A stretch of DNA of 64,000 nt from Bacteroidota bacterium (GTDB lineage: Bacteria; Bacteroidota; Bacteroidia; Chitinophagales; JADIYW01): NCBI GenBank assembly GCA_016705125.1, contig JADIYW010000024.1, positions 1 through 64,000 on the forward strand, given 5' to 3'. Below are positions 36,901 through 44,556 of this stretch, piece after piece. Numbering within the stretch: position 1 is the first letter of the stretch; each line of letters begins with the position of its first letter. Under the pieces are notes generated by a model. The model was not told the DNA's origin. It was given only the letters and a program-made list of their open reading frames with translations, and did not search any database. The translations under genes were made by a program, and so were the position numbers.

Positions 36901-38264
36901 ATGATAATTTCTCCAAAAGCAGCACTACTCCTAATTTTTGAAGCAGACACAAAAACTTCTTCGTCCATTTCGCTTTGGGATAATTTGCCAACGTTTTTTC
37001 GCATTCCTAGATGGTGTAATGTAGCTTCTACAATAATTACTGCTCCATCTACAATTAGTCCAAAATCAATAGCTCCTAAACTCATAAGGTTTGCCGAAAC
37101 ACCAAAAACATTCATTAATCCTAATGCAAAAAGCATAGATAACGGAATAGCAGAAGCAACTATTAATCCTGCTCTGAAATTTCCTAAAAATAAAACCAAT
37201 ACAAAAATGACAATTAAAGCCCCTTCTATTAAGTTTTTTTCAACCGTACTCATAGCTCTTTTTACTAAATCGGTTCTGTCTAAAAAGGGTTCAATCACTA
37301 CATCTTCGGGTAATGATTTTTGAATGGTAGGTATTTTTTCTTTGATACGATTGACCACTTCATTACTATTCTCGCCTTTCAACATCATTACCACACCTCC
37401 TACGGCATCTACTTCTCCATTGTAAGTCATTGCTCCATATCGTACAGCGTAACCGAAGCCTACTTCTGCTACATCTTTAATAAAAATAGGAATACCTCCT
37501 GTGGTTTTTACGGCAATATTTTTTACATCTTCCAAGGAAGTAACCAAACCTACTCCACGGATAAAATAAGCATTTGGTTTTTTGTCAATATATGCTCCGC
37601 CAGTATTCTGATTGTTTTTTTCTAAAGCAGTAAAAATATCGGGGATGCTTACACCCATGGCTTTGAGACGATTAGGATTGACAGCTACTTCATATTGTTT
37701 TAGTTTTCCACCAAAACTAACTACTTCGGCTATGCCTTTTGTGCCATTAAGTTGTCGGGCTACTATCCAATCTTGCATAGTACGCAAGTCCATTGCTGTG
37801 TATTTACTTTCGCTTCCTTTTTTGGGATGCAAAATGTATTGATACACCTCGCCAAGTCCTGTACTTACAGGAGCTAACTCGGGTGTACCAATGCCTTTGG
37901 GTATTTTTTCTTGGGCTTCTTTTAGTTTTTCATTGATGAGTTGCCTTGCAAAATAAATATCTACATTGTCTTTAAACACTACGGTTATTACTGAAAGTCC
38001 AAATCGTGAAATACTTCTGACTTCTTCTAAATCGGGCAAATTAGCAATGCTTTGCTCTATAGGAAAGGTAACCAACTGTTCTACTTCTTGCCCTGCTAAT
38101 TTAGGACAAGCCGTAAATATTTGAACCTGATTGTTGGTAATGTCTGGCACGGCATCAATGGGTAGTTTTGTGGCACTCCACAAACCCCAAACGATGAGCA
38201 ATAAAGTCATTAAACCTATAATGAATTTATTTTTAATACTGAATTTTATGATTTTATCTAACAT
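33903..38264 (-). CDS. czcA: fused CzcA-type RND pump and TolC-like outer-membrane factor
   Basis: A 1453-residue fusion. Residues 1 to about 1035 form a heavy-metal RND permease (KFSIKNKFIIGLMTLLLIVW at the start; LGAIDFGLIVDGAVIIVEAT with the proton-relay Asp; GVAVLNGIVLIGTFNQ late). After a basic linker (KIKLKRKPKVK) a new hydrophobic segment (VLLFLFSTINLNAQ) like a signal peptide leads into a roughly 400-residue outer-membrane factor with paired repeats (ISTVDEAINIALQNNQS; IELKSQVRS-like helices). It exports divalent or monovalent metal ions with proton force. The fused form recurs in Bacteroidota; how the second half reaches the outer membrane is unclear, probably by cleavage. Confidence 0.93.
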   Translation of the reverse strand: MLDKIIKFSIKNKFIIGLMTLLLIVWGLWSATKLPIDAVPDITNNQVQIFTACPKLAGQEVEQLVTFPIEQSIANLPDLEEVRSISRFGLSVITVVFKDNVDIYFARQLINEKLKEAQEKIPKGIGTPELAPVSTGLGEVYQYILHPKKGSESKYTAMDLRTMQDWIVARQLNGTKGIAEVVSFGGKLKQYEVAVNPNRLKAMGVSIPDIFTALEKNNQNTGGAYIDKKPNAYFIRGVGLVTSLEDVKNIAVKTTGGIPIFIKDVAEVGFGYAVRYGAMTYNGEVDAVGGVVMMLKGENSNEVVNRIKEKIPTIQKSLPEDVVIEPFLDRTDLVKRAMSTVEKNLIEGALIVIFVLVLFLGNFRAGLIVASAIPLSMLFALGLMNVFGVSANLMSLGAIDFGLIVDGAVIIVEATLHHLGMRKNVGKLSQSEMDEEVFVSASKIRSSAAFGEIIILIVYIPILTLTGIEGKMFSPMAMTVGFAIVGALILSLTYIPMMCALFLPKTINHNKTFSDKMMDFFQRIYQPLLQKAIQLKYWLVSGTVALFAISLLLFSRMGGEFIPTLAEGDFAFHCILPQGSSLSQSIETSMQASRIIKQFDEVKMVVGKTGSAEVPTDPMPPEATDMMIILKPQKEWKNDKSYNELADEINEKLEAIPGVFFEKNQPIQMRFNELMTGIRQDVAVKVFGENMDSLLLYANQIGKIVQTVEGATSPSVERVAGLPQINIEYDRLRIANYGLNIEEVNDIVSTAFAGKSTGVVYENERKFDMVVRLDSTYRSSIEDVNNLMIPTQTGNQIPLSQVANIAYKLGPAQISREAGKRRVVVGFNVKGRDVESVVKDIQAKLNTDIKLPSGYYFTYGGTFENLQKASQRLMIAVPISLLLIFMLLYFTFSSMKQASLIFTAIPMSAIGGVFALLLRGMPFSISAGIGFIALFGVAVLNGIVLIGTFNQLEKEGWTDVIKRVIEGTKIRLRPVLMTATVASLGFLPMALSSSAGAEVQKPLATVVIGGLITATFLTLFVLPLLYIIFNSKIKLKRKPKVKPIITASVLLFLFSTINLNAQTQISTVDEAINIALQNNQSIKAKGLDVEATKSLKKTANELPKMDFNAQLGQYNSIKFDNAFQLSQTIPFPTLFGAKKELINAEIKGKEWQQQISINELKSQVRSYFYQIQYLQYNKIKLQYLDSLYIEFIRLAKLRYKTGDTKKIEISTAETKQGEIKLLYQQNEIYLENALANFKTLLHSNESIEIKQADKYQPLQISTLLDSSTIANHPGIQALYQQATILEQTKKVEKAQGMPDFKLGYSNQSLIGFQTIDNQEKYFGGTNRFHVVNIGVAIPLTFGATKAKIKSLDYQKQSAEAMADYQKSQMKTQLQNILSQYEQDVKQYQYYVENALPNADEIIKSAQLGYTTGEINYVEYLYALQTATDVQLKYLQAIQQINQTVTNINFLINK

Positions 38265-38308
38265 TAATATTTAATTGAAAATTAGAAATTGAAAATTGTT
38301 AATTTGCA

Positions 38309-38336
38309 ATAAGCAATAGGCAATAGGCAAAAAGTG
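38309..38336. repeat. short direct repeats upstream of czcA
   Basis: Three copies of a seven-base unit (GCAATAA, GCAATAG, GCAATAG) stand in a row, next to AATTGAAAATT-type repeats. Such low-complexity runs occur between Bacteroidota genes; a regulator site is possible but unproven. Confidence 0.35.
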
Positions 38337-38368
38337 AAATTTGCTTATTTAAAATTGCCAATTGACTG

Positions 38369-38376
38369 CAAAATTA
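38369..38376 (-). promoter_or_regulatory. possible -7 box (TAATTTTG) for the czc operon
   Basis: A TAnnTTTG match on the minus strand in the gap between the DUF6660 gene and czcA; the leader would be about 100 bases. Confidence 0.35.
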
Positions 38377-38396
38377 ATTTGCTAAATAATTTACAA

Positions 38397-38723
38397 TTAA
38401 ATTTTAGGTGGTTGCCAAATGTTTCCGTAAAAATTGGAAACACAAGAAAAATTATGATTGGCTATTTTTACATCGCTTTCTATAAATAAGTTTTTTATTT
38501 TTATTGAAGTGTTTGTAAAATTTATAACCATAACTGTTTGACAACAATCACATGAACAAAAAGGAGAACATAAATCGTTATGGTCTGATTTATGATTGTG
38601 ATTTTCGTTTTGTGTAATTTGAGATTTTGTTTTGAAACTACTGCAATCATTATGCACATCATTACAAGGCATTATTGATAATGCCAAAATATGGAATGCC
38701 ATAAAAAATGCAAACAACTTCAT
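38397..38723 (-). CDS. DUF6660-like small Cys/His-rich protein
   Basis: A 108-residue protein with a signal-like N-terminus (FAFFMAFHILALSIMPC) followed by CNDVHNDCSS, a His/Asn-rich stretch (NENHNHKSDHNDLC) and a dense Cys cluster (CSPFCSCDCCQTV). The arrangement matches small proteins, annotated DUF6660, that precede czc-type operons in Bacteroidota. Its Cys and His content suits metal binding in the periplasm or membrane, but no function is proven. It is first in the efflux cluster. Confidence 0.75.
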   Translation of the reverse strand: MKLFAFFMAFHILALSIMPCNDVHNDCSSFKTKSQITQNENHNHKSDHNDLCSPFCSCDCCQTVMVINFTNTSIKIKNLFIESDVKIANHNFSCVSNFYGNIWQPPKI

Positions 38724-38729
38724 TTATTA

Positions 38730-38737
38730 CAAAGTTA
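38730..38737 (-). promoter_or_regulatory. -7 box (TAACTTTG) of the metal efflux cluster
   Basis: A full TAnnTTTG match on the minus strand, only 6 bases before the ATG at 38723, so the mRNA would have almost no leader. Confidence 0.45.
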
Positions 38738-38827
38738 GTGATTTTTCCAAATATTCTTCTTTTCTTTTTTATTTTTTTGCAAGAATAATGATACAACCCT
38801 TTTAAATATTCCCTTTTTTACCATAAA

Positions 38828-39733
38828 TTGAAAAAATTGGTATATTTGATTTCTAAAATCGATAAATTGAAAATTCAAAGGCTATTTATTAAAGTCCTCA
38901 ACAAAAGTGGATTGGCAAAAAAAATCAATCTCATTTTTAACCAAAATTTTTATAATACTATTTTCAAAACACCTTTAATTAATGGTGTTGGACTCATTCA
39001 TAATGAACATTATGAGCCTTGGATGAATAAGGTATTACAAACGCTATTAAAGATAGACAGCAGAGACTTTATAGATGTAGGCGTAAATATTGGTCAAACC
39101 TTACTTAATGTAAGAAGTATTGATAAAGACCGCAATTATATAGGTTTTGAACCCAATCCAACATGCATTAATTATGTAATGGAATTGATAAAAATAAATG
39201 ATTTTAAAAATACCACACTAATTCCTTTTGGAATAGCAGGAAATGACGGTGTTGAAGTATTGCATTTTTTCGATGGTGACACATCTGATAGTACCGCTTC
39301 CATTTTGACAAATCAGAATGATTTAAGCAAAATAAAAAAGACTATATTTGTTCCTGTAGCCACATGTAAAACAATAGCTGAAAAAGTAAATCTACAAAAT
39401 TCAGGCATTATAAAAATTGATGTTGAAGGAGCTGAATTAGAGGTTTTGACCTCGATGGGCGAATTGATTAATCAAACCAAATCATATCTTATTTTAGAAG
39501 TTTTGCCTGCATATAATGCTGAAAACAAATACAGAATTGATAGACAAAATAAAATTTACGAATTTATTGAGGCACAAAACTATTTGCTTTACAGAATAAA
39601 GATAGATGACAACAACCATTTAAATGGATTTGATTTATTACAAGGGTTTGATATTCACAGTAATATGAAACACACAAATTACGTTTTAGTTGCAAAAGAA
39701 AACCAAAAAACATTTGAGGCTATTAGACTCTAA
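38828..39733 (+). CDS. FkbM family methyltransferase
   Basis: A 301-residue SAM-dependent methyltransferase. The SAM site is FIDVGVNIGQTLLNVRSID (about residues 81-99), with YIGFEPNPTCINYVMELIKI as the acidic loop after it, and IIKIDVEGAELEVLTSMGEL as the FkbM C-terminal signature. Such enzymes O-methylate sugars or polyketides, often in surface polysaccharide. The start is TTG (MKKLVYLISKIDKLKIQRLF). It is isolated from other sugar genes here, and is divergent from the metal cluster. Confidence 0.88.
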   Translation: MKKLVYLISKIDKLKIQRLFIKVLNKSGLAKKINLIFNQNFYNTIFKTPLINGVGLIHNEHYEPWMNKVLQTLLKIDSRDFIDVGVNIGQTLLNVRSIDKDRNYIGFEPNPTCINYVMELIKINDFKNTTLIPFGIAGNDGVEVLHFFDGDTSDSTASILTNQNDLSKIKKTIFVPVATCKTIAEKVNLQNSGIIKIDVEGAELEVLTSMGELINQTKSYLILEVLPAYNAENKYRIDRQNKIYEFIEAQNYLLYRIKIDDNNHLNGFDLLQGFDIHSNMKHTNYVLVAKENQKTFEAIRL

Positions 39734-39758
39734 TTTTTGAGTTGGCATTAAATAAGAA

Positions 39759-39782
39759 AACTCCCAGACAAGTCTGGGAGTT
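39759..39782 (-). terminator. terminator of the TonB-receptor/beta-helix unit
   Basis: AACTCCCAGAC and its complement form an uninterrupted palindrome with two central bases; TTTT follows on the minus strand. It may also stop the FkbM transcript. Confidence 0.7.
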
Positions 39783-39840
39783 CACACACAAACACGATAA
39801 TAACTTATTCTTTTTCAGTTATTATTTCCGTTAATACTAT

Positions 39841-41343
39841 CTATTCGTAATATTTTTTACTTCCTGGAATCCATTCTACCCAAGTTGTTGTCCAATCGGT
39901 TGTTCCAAATGCACCTTTATAAGCAACACTTGTAAATTGTGAAATTCCTGTAAAATCTGCACCACTCAACAAACTTGAACCTGCAATTGGTAAAACATTA
40001 GGATTCTCTGCTCCAAAGACACTTGCATCTACTCCTACATCACCATATTTATCTACTAAACTATTGGTGGTTTTAAACCAATCTTGTATAGTCCATGATG
40101 CGTCTGTTGTTTTAAATGGCAAACCCTTTGGATTGGTTGGATGCGATTTTCCAATTAATACTGAATCGCCAGGCGTACCCGTACTTACTTTTTGAGTACC
40201 TACTATTGCATTTACAAATACTCGACCTGTATCACCAAATCCATTTCCTCCCCAATTTTCAACACCTGCCAATACAAAATTCTTTATTACTAACTCGTTA
40301 TTTTTAGCTGCGTTGATAGCGTTTGTTCCATCTATAAATATCCCAGAAGGATAAGCTGTACCAACAGAATTGTAAATTTTTATTTTACAACTTCTTCTTA
40401 AATGGGCTAAATTCTGAAATTGAATGTTTAAGGTCGTTTCTCTATTTTGTTTTGGCCCGATTAAGGTAATATTCGAAAACGAAGGCGATGTAAATGGTGT
40501 ATTTAAAGAACCAGAACCGTCATTATCTACTTCAAAGCCATTTGAACCTGATTGATCTGCTAAGTTAGGGTCTTTCAAACTCAATACAAATTGTACATTT
40601 CCTCTAAATCCATTATCGCAATCCATATCATCATCCAAACACCTATAAGCTACTAAGTGATCGCAGTTTACGGTGCCACCAAACCATTCAAAGGCATCAT
40701 CTCCACCATAAGAACATTGAACATAGCTAATTAATGTACCTGAACCAACACTACCAAGTGTTAACGAATTTATTTCTTGATTAGGGTTAACCGGAATTCC
40801 AGCATACTCAATACGAACATATTTTAGTTTTCCGCTATTGTCTGTATCATCATTTCCTCCATGGAAAGCACCATATCCGCCTTCCAATTCGGCTGAACCG
40901 CCTGGGAAATTATTTGTTGCCTTCCCGCAAATCACTACTCCTCCCCAATCACCTGGATTCTTTAATCCTGGCCCTTTTTCTGAAGTAAATATAATTGGAT
41001 TGTCTGCAGTGCCTTCAGCTAATATTCTACTGCCTCTGTGAATAATTAAGGTTCCTTTTGTTTCTCTGTCCCCCAAGATAACAGTTCCTGGCTCAATTGT
41101 TAATATCCCAGTTTTAGTAGGCGTTCCACTTAATGTTAAGTCTTCTCCTACTCTTACAAAACCCTTTAGTAAATAAACAGAATCCTTGTCCAAGGTTCTA
41201 TTACCCGATATAGTTCCACTAAGTTCTACTACAGATTTGTCAGTAGGTTGGTCAATTGGTTTCTCTTCTTTTTTACAAGAAACCATGGTGATTGTTGCTA
41301 AAATAGCTACCATCATTTTTTTTGCATTCATCTTTAGATTCAT
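39841..41343 (-). CDS. beta-helix surface lipoprotein, partner of the TonB receptor
   Basis: A 500-residue lipoprotein (lipobox in ATITMVSC near residue 23). The body looks like a right-handed parallel beta-helix: GILTIEPGTVILGDRETKGT, LIIHRGSRILAEGTADNPII, WGGVVICGKA, then Asn/Gly-rich turns (YVQCSYGGDDAFEWFGGTVN; CLDDDMDCDNGFRG). The Asp-rich loops could bind calcium. Similar proteins are often found beside TonB receptors in Bacteroidota without known ligand. It starts 32 bases after the receptor's stop, so the two form one operon, in the place where SusD would stand in a Sus-like pair, but it is not SusD. Confidence 0.8.
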   Translation of the reverse strand: MNLKMNAKKMMVAILATITMVSCKKEEKPIDQPTDKSVVELSGTISGNRTLDKDSVYLLKGFVRVGEDLTLSGTPTKTGILTIEPGTVILGDRETKGTLIIHRGSRILAEGTADNPIIFTSEKGPGLKNPGDWGGVVICGKATNNFPGGSAELEGGYGAFHGGNDDTDNSGKLKYVRIEYAGIPVNPNQEINSLTLGSVGSGTLISYVQCSYGGDDAFEWFGGTVNCDHLVAYRCLDDDMDCDNGFRGNVQFVLSLKDPNLADQSGSNGFEVDNDGSGSLNTPFTSPSFSNITLIGPKQNRETTLNIQFQNLAHLRRSCKIKIYNSVGTAYPSGIFIDGTNAINAAKNNELVIKNFVLAGVENWGGNGFGDTGRVFVNAIVGTQKVSTGTPGDSVLIGKSHPTNPKGLPFKTTDASWTIQDWFKTTNSLVDKYGDVGVDASVFGAENPNVLPIAGSSLLSGADFTGISQFTSVAYKGAFGTTDWTTTWVEWIPGSKKYYE

Positions 41344-41375
41344 TTTAATTGTTTTAAAAATTTAATTTATAATGT

Positions 41376-44174
41376 TTAAAAAGTATATTTTATTCCAAAA
41401 TTAAAAACTCGACCAGGCACATAATTCTGTATCTGCTGGTCATTTGTTCTACTTAATGTTCCATCATTATTACCATCTTGTACCAATAACACGGATTGAT
41501 TAATAAGGTCTGCAACTCCTGCATTTATTTCCATCCCGAATTTAAATTTGTAAGAGCCACTAATTTCTAGTCCATGTCTGGCTAGTTCATAAATGTCTGG
41601 ATATTCATCAAACCCAACAAAAAGAATTCTTTTCCCAGTTACATTATACAATACATTTATTTGAAAATTTCTGTCTTGATCGCTATAATAAATTCCTGTA
41701 TTTACAATATATGGTGATTGGCCTTGTAATGGTCTATTATTGGATTGACCAACGGCATCCGCATCGCTTAATTTAATTTTACTATTTATATAAGACCCAT
41801 TAAAAGATACCCCTAGATTTTTAAGAAATGGATTTACTGTATTTACAAATCCTTTTTTTAGCTCTACCTCAACTCCAAACAACTCGGCAGTTTCTGCATT
41901 TGCATAGGAGAAATTTTTGGCGCCTCCTGAGCCTCCACCTGGCACAGCTACTACTTCTATTGGATTAATAAAGTGCTTATAAAATCCGCCTACATTTATT
42001 AAATCGCCAGCATTTGGAAACCATTCCCATTTTACTTCCGCATTATGAATTGTAGATGAACCCAAATTTGGATTTCCTTTATACGTAAAATTATAGTTAA
42101 AGTCATAAAATCCAAAAGGTGCAATTTCTCTAAATTCTGGTCTATTTATGCTCATTCCATAAGCCGCTCTAATCAACATTTCCTCTGTGAAATTATAACT
42201 CACATTTAGCGATGGCAATATTTGTAATACTGGATTTTTTACCTCAATTGGCCGATCGGTAAAATCCGCAGATTTTAACTCCTGAATATTGTATTCCAAC
42301 CTTGCTCCAGCTATTACCTTAAGTTTTTTATACGGCAATTCCACATTTACATAAAAAGAATTTAACATATTTTGTGCCTGGTAATTGTCGCTTGGATTTG
42401 TTTGCTCATCAATCATTACACCAGTTGTCGTATTTATATTATTTGGTTGAAATAGATTATCAATTCCTCCATTTAATAAATCATTGTCAAATGAGCTAAT
42501 ATTCCCTCTTACAAATCCTATGTTTCGTGCGTCAAAATTCCTGTTTTTGTATTCCAAATAATAACCAGTAGAAATGGTCGGTATAAACGATTTTCCTTTT
42601 TTATAACCAATTTTATAACTAAAATTACCCAAAGCGGTTACTATATTTTCTTTCATCATAGAATAAAATCTACCCAAAAAATTCGCTTGAGCTGACCCAA
42701 CTGGAACATAAAGGGTTGTTGAACCCGTTTCGGCATCTTTATCCGACCTATATCTTTTATAATCTGGTTGATTTCTGAAAGCATTGCTATATCCTACCAA
42801 CCAATCTATTTTTGCAGCATCATGCATTATTTTATGCGAACCTGATAATTGCCCTGAGTATAAACCTTTAAATATTTGATCGAAACTGTGGTTGTTTGGT
42901 AAATAGTTGAATTCATAATCTTCGCCCTCTCTAAATACATACTGCCCGGTAGCACTATAATTTCCGATGTTTTTGAATTCAATTAAATGGTTTTTAAATT
43001 TAAATGACCAATTATGCAATATATTAGTTCTTGTATTTACTGTATACTGGTTATCCTCGAAATCATAAATCGGCGAGGATTCATTCTTTTCAAAATCAAA
43101 GATGTTAAAATCGGAACGTTTTATTCTGAAAGTTGTTCTAGAATTAGAATAATTTAAAGCAGTTATGCTTCCAATAAGTCCATTTTTTGTCTGAATTCTA
43201 ATGCCTTTTGCTATTCCAATTCTTTGGTCTGGAATACCTGATTTTTCAGAAACAGTCCAATTGTTTTTTAAGCTCTGTCCAACGGCTACTAATTCCTCTG
43301 CAGAATTTATAGATTGAACATCAGCAGGAAATGAAGCTGGTAAACTATGGTAATCACCATTAAATCCTGCCCAAAATCCTTTTCCATGTTGTTGTTGTTT
43401 AAATGGCTGAAAGGAAGTACCTGTCCTGAATGAAGTATTATAGGTAAATGAAGTATAATTACTATCAGGAATGCTTTTAGTATAAATTTTCACCAATCCA
43501 CCAGCAAAATCTGAGGTTACTTCCGATGAAGGGCTTTTGATTACAATTATCCTATCTAATTGTCCTGTAGGAATCATATCAAATGAAAATGACTTTACAT
43601 CAGTTTCCAAACTAGGTGCCACTGCACTTTGTAGCATTACATTATTATATCTTGGATTCAATCCTCGAATATTGATAAAATTACCCATTATGGTTATTCC
43701 TGGGATTCGCTTTACCACCTGCGCAGCATCTCTATCCAAAGATTTTGAAATTTGTTGACTTGAAATTCCACTTGCTATCGAATTAGCCTTTTTTAACTCC
43801 ATAGCAACGGCTGTTTCTGTATTGGTCGTTCTAAATGAAACTACAGTTACTTCGCTTAAAATTCCTTCTTGTACGCCAAGCAAGATGTCTAGTTTTGTAA
43901 TTTCATTTGCTTTTACAACTACATCATTAATAATTTTTTCCTCATAGCCTAAATAGGATATTTTAAGACTATAATTGCCTGGAACTACATTTTCTAACAA
44001 ATAAGTGCCTTCAAAGTCGGTGGCTGCACCCATTTCCGTTCCTTCAATTGTAATAACGGCACCTATTAGTGCCTCTTGATTTTGTTTGTCCAAGATTTTA
44101 CCTTGAACGCCTCCATTTTGCGACCACCCAATAAACGGTAGCCACAGTAGGAGCATAACTGTGATTAATTTCAT
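41376..44174 (-). CDS. TonB-dependent receptor with carboxypeptidase-like N-domain
   Basis: A 933-residue outer-membrane transporter. From the ATG at 44174: signal peptide (KLITVMLLLWLPFIGWSQ), a carboxypeptidase-regulatory-like domain (VQGKILDKQNQEALIGAVIT; NYSLKISYLGYEEKIINDVV), a plug (AAQVVKRIPGITIMGNFINI; VIKSPSSEVTSDFAGGLV) and a 22-strand type barrel with several YxF/NxxY strands, ending RVFNFGIKYTF. A longer reading to 44474 has no signal sequence and crosses the promoter. Ligand unknown: the partner is a beta-helix lipoprotein, not SusD. It needs the TonB-ExbBD system, not seen here. Confidence 0.93.
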   Translation of the reverse strand: MKLITVMLLLWLPFIGWSQNGGVQGKILDKQNQEALIGAVITIEGTEMGAATDFEGTYLLENVVPGNYSLKISYLGYEEKIINDVVVKANEITKLDILLGVQEGILSEVTVVSFRTTNTETAVAMELKKANSIASGISSQQISKSLDRDAAQVVKRIPGITIMGNFINIRGLNPRYNNVMLQSAVAPSLETDVKSFSFDMIPTGQLDRIIVIKSPSSEVTSDFAGGLVKIYTKSIPDSNYTSFTYNTSFRTGTSFQPFKQQQHGKGFWAGFNGDYHSLPASFPADVQSINSAEELVAVGQSLKNNWTVSEKSGIPDQRIGIAKGIRIQTKNGLIGSITALNYSNSRTTFRIKRSDFNIFDFEKNESSPIYDFEDNQYTVNTRTNILHNWSFKFKNHLIEFKNIGNYSATGQYVFREGEDYEFNYLPNNHSFDQIFKGLYSGQLSGSHKIMHDAAKIDWLVGYSNAFRNQPDYKRYRSDKDAETGSTTLYVPVGSAQANFLGRFYSMMKENIVTALGNFSYKIGYKKGKSFIPTISTGYYLEYKNRNFDARNIGFVRGNISSFDNDLLNGGIDNLFQPNNINTTTGVMIDEQTNPSDNYQAQNMLNSFYVNVELPYKKLKVIAGARLEYNIQELKSADFTDRPIEVKNPVLQILPSLNVSYNFTEEMLIRAAYGMSINRPEFREIAPFGFYDFNYNFTYKGNPNLGSSTIHNAEVKWEWFPNAGDLINVGGFYKHFINPIEVVAVPGGGSGGAKNFSYANAETAELFGVEVELKKGFVNTVNPFLKNLGVSFNGSYINSKIKLSDADAVGQSNNRPLQGQSPYIVNTGIYYSDQDRNFQINVLYNVTGKRILFVGFDEYPDIYELARHGLEISGSYKFKFGMEINAGVADLINQSVLLVQDGNNDGTLSRTNDQQIQNYVPGRVFNFGIKYTF

Positions 44175-44556
44175 AAAAAAAATATTTGTGTGTGTGTGAA
44201 AAAATGTGTCTGTTTTTTTGGATTGAAGCAAAACAAGGGGCGTCAAATTGCTTTTGTTTGATATAATACATTTAATGCTTAAAATCATGTTGCAAATGTA
44301 TATCCTTCCTTTTTCTAGGGTTTTAATACCGTATGGATTTTGGGAGGTCTTTTCTTTATACTTGGGTAAATAAAGGGGTATAAGTTGTGTGTTTTTTGTG
44401 AACGAATTGATAAAATCACACCAAATTTGGATTTGCAAAAAAAACCAAAAATATAGGCGTTTGTATATGAGCAACTTAACTCAATTACTTAATTTTCGTT
44501 AAATTCACATATACTCAGGTTGACGATTTTAAAAGCAGAATGATTATTTTTAGCAA
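44175..44556. other. intergenic stretch between the TonB receptor and addB-like gene
   Basis: These 382 bases hold the receptor promoter, a TG-dinucleotide run near 44190-44200 and T/A-rich filler. No supported reading frame or hairpin was found. The right end carries a TATTTTTA sequence near 44545, close to the -7 consensus, just before the AddB-like ATG. Confidence 0.5.
44293..44300 (-). promoter_or_regulatory. -7 box (TACATTTG) for the TonB receptor
   Basis: A full TAnnTTTG match on the minus strand, giving a leader of about 110 bases before the ATG at 44174 and ruling out the start at 44474. Confidence 0.5.
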
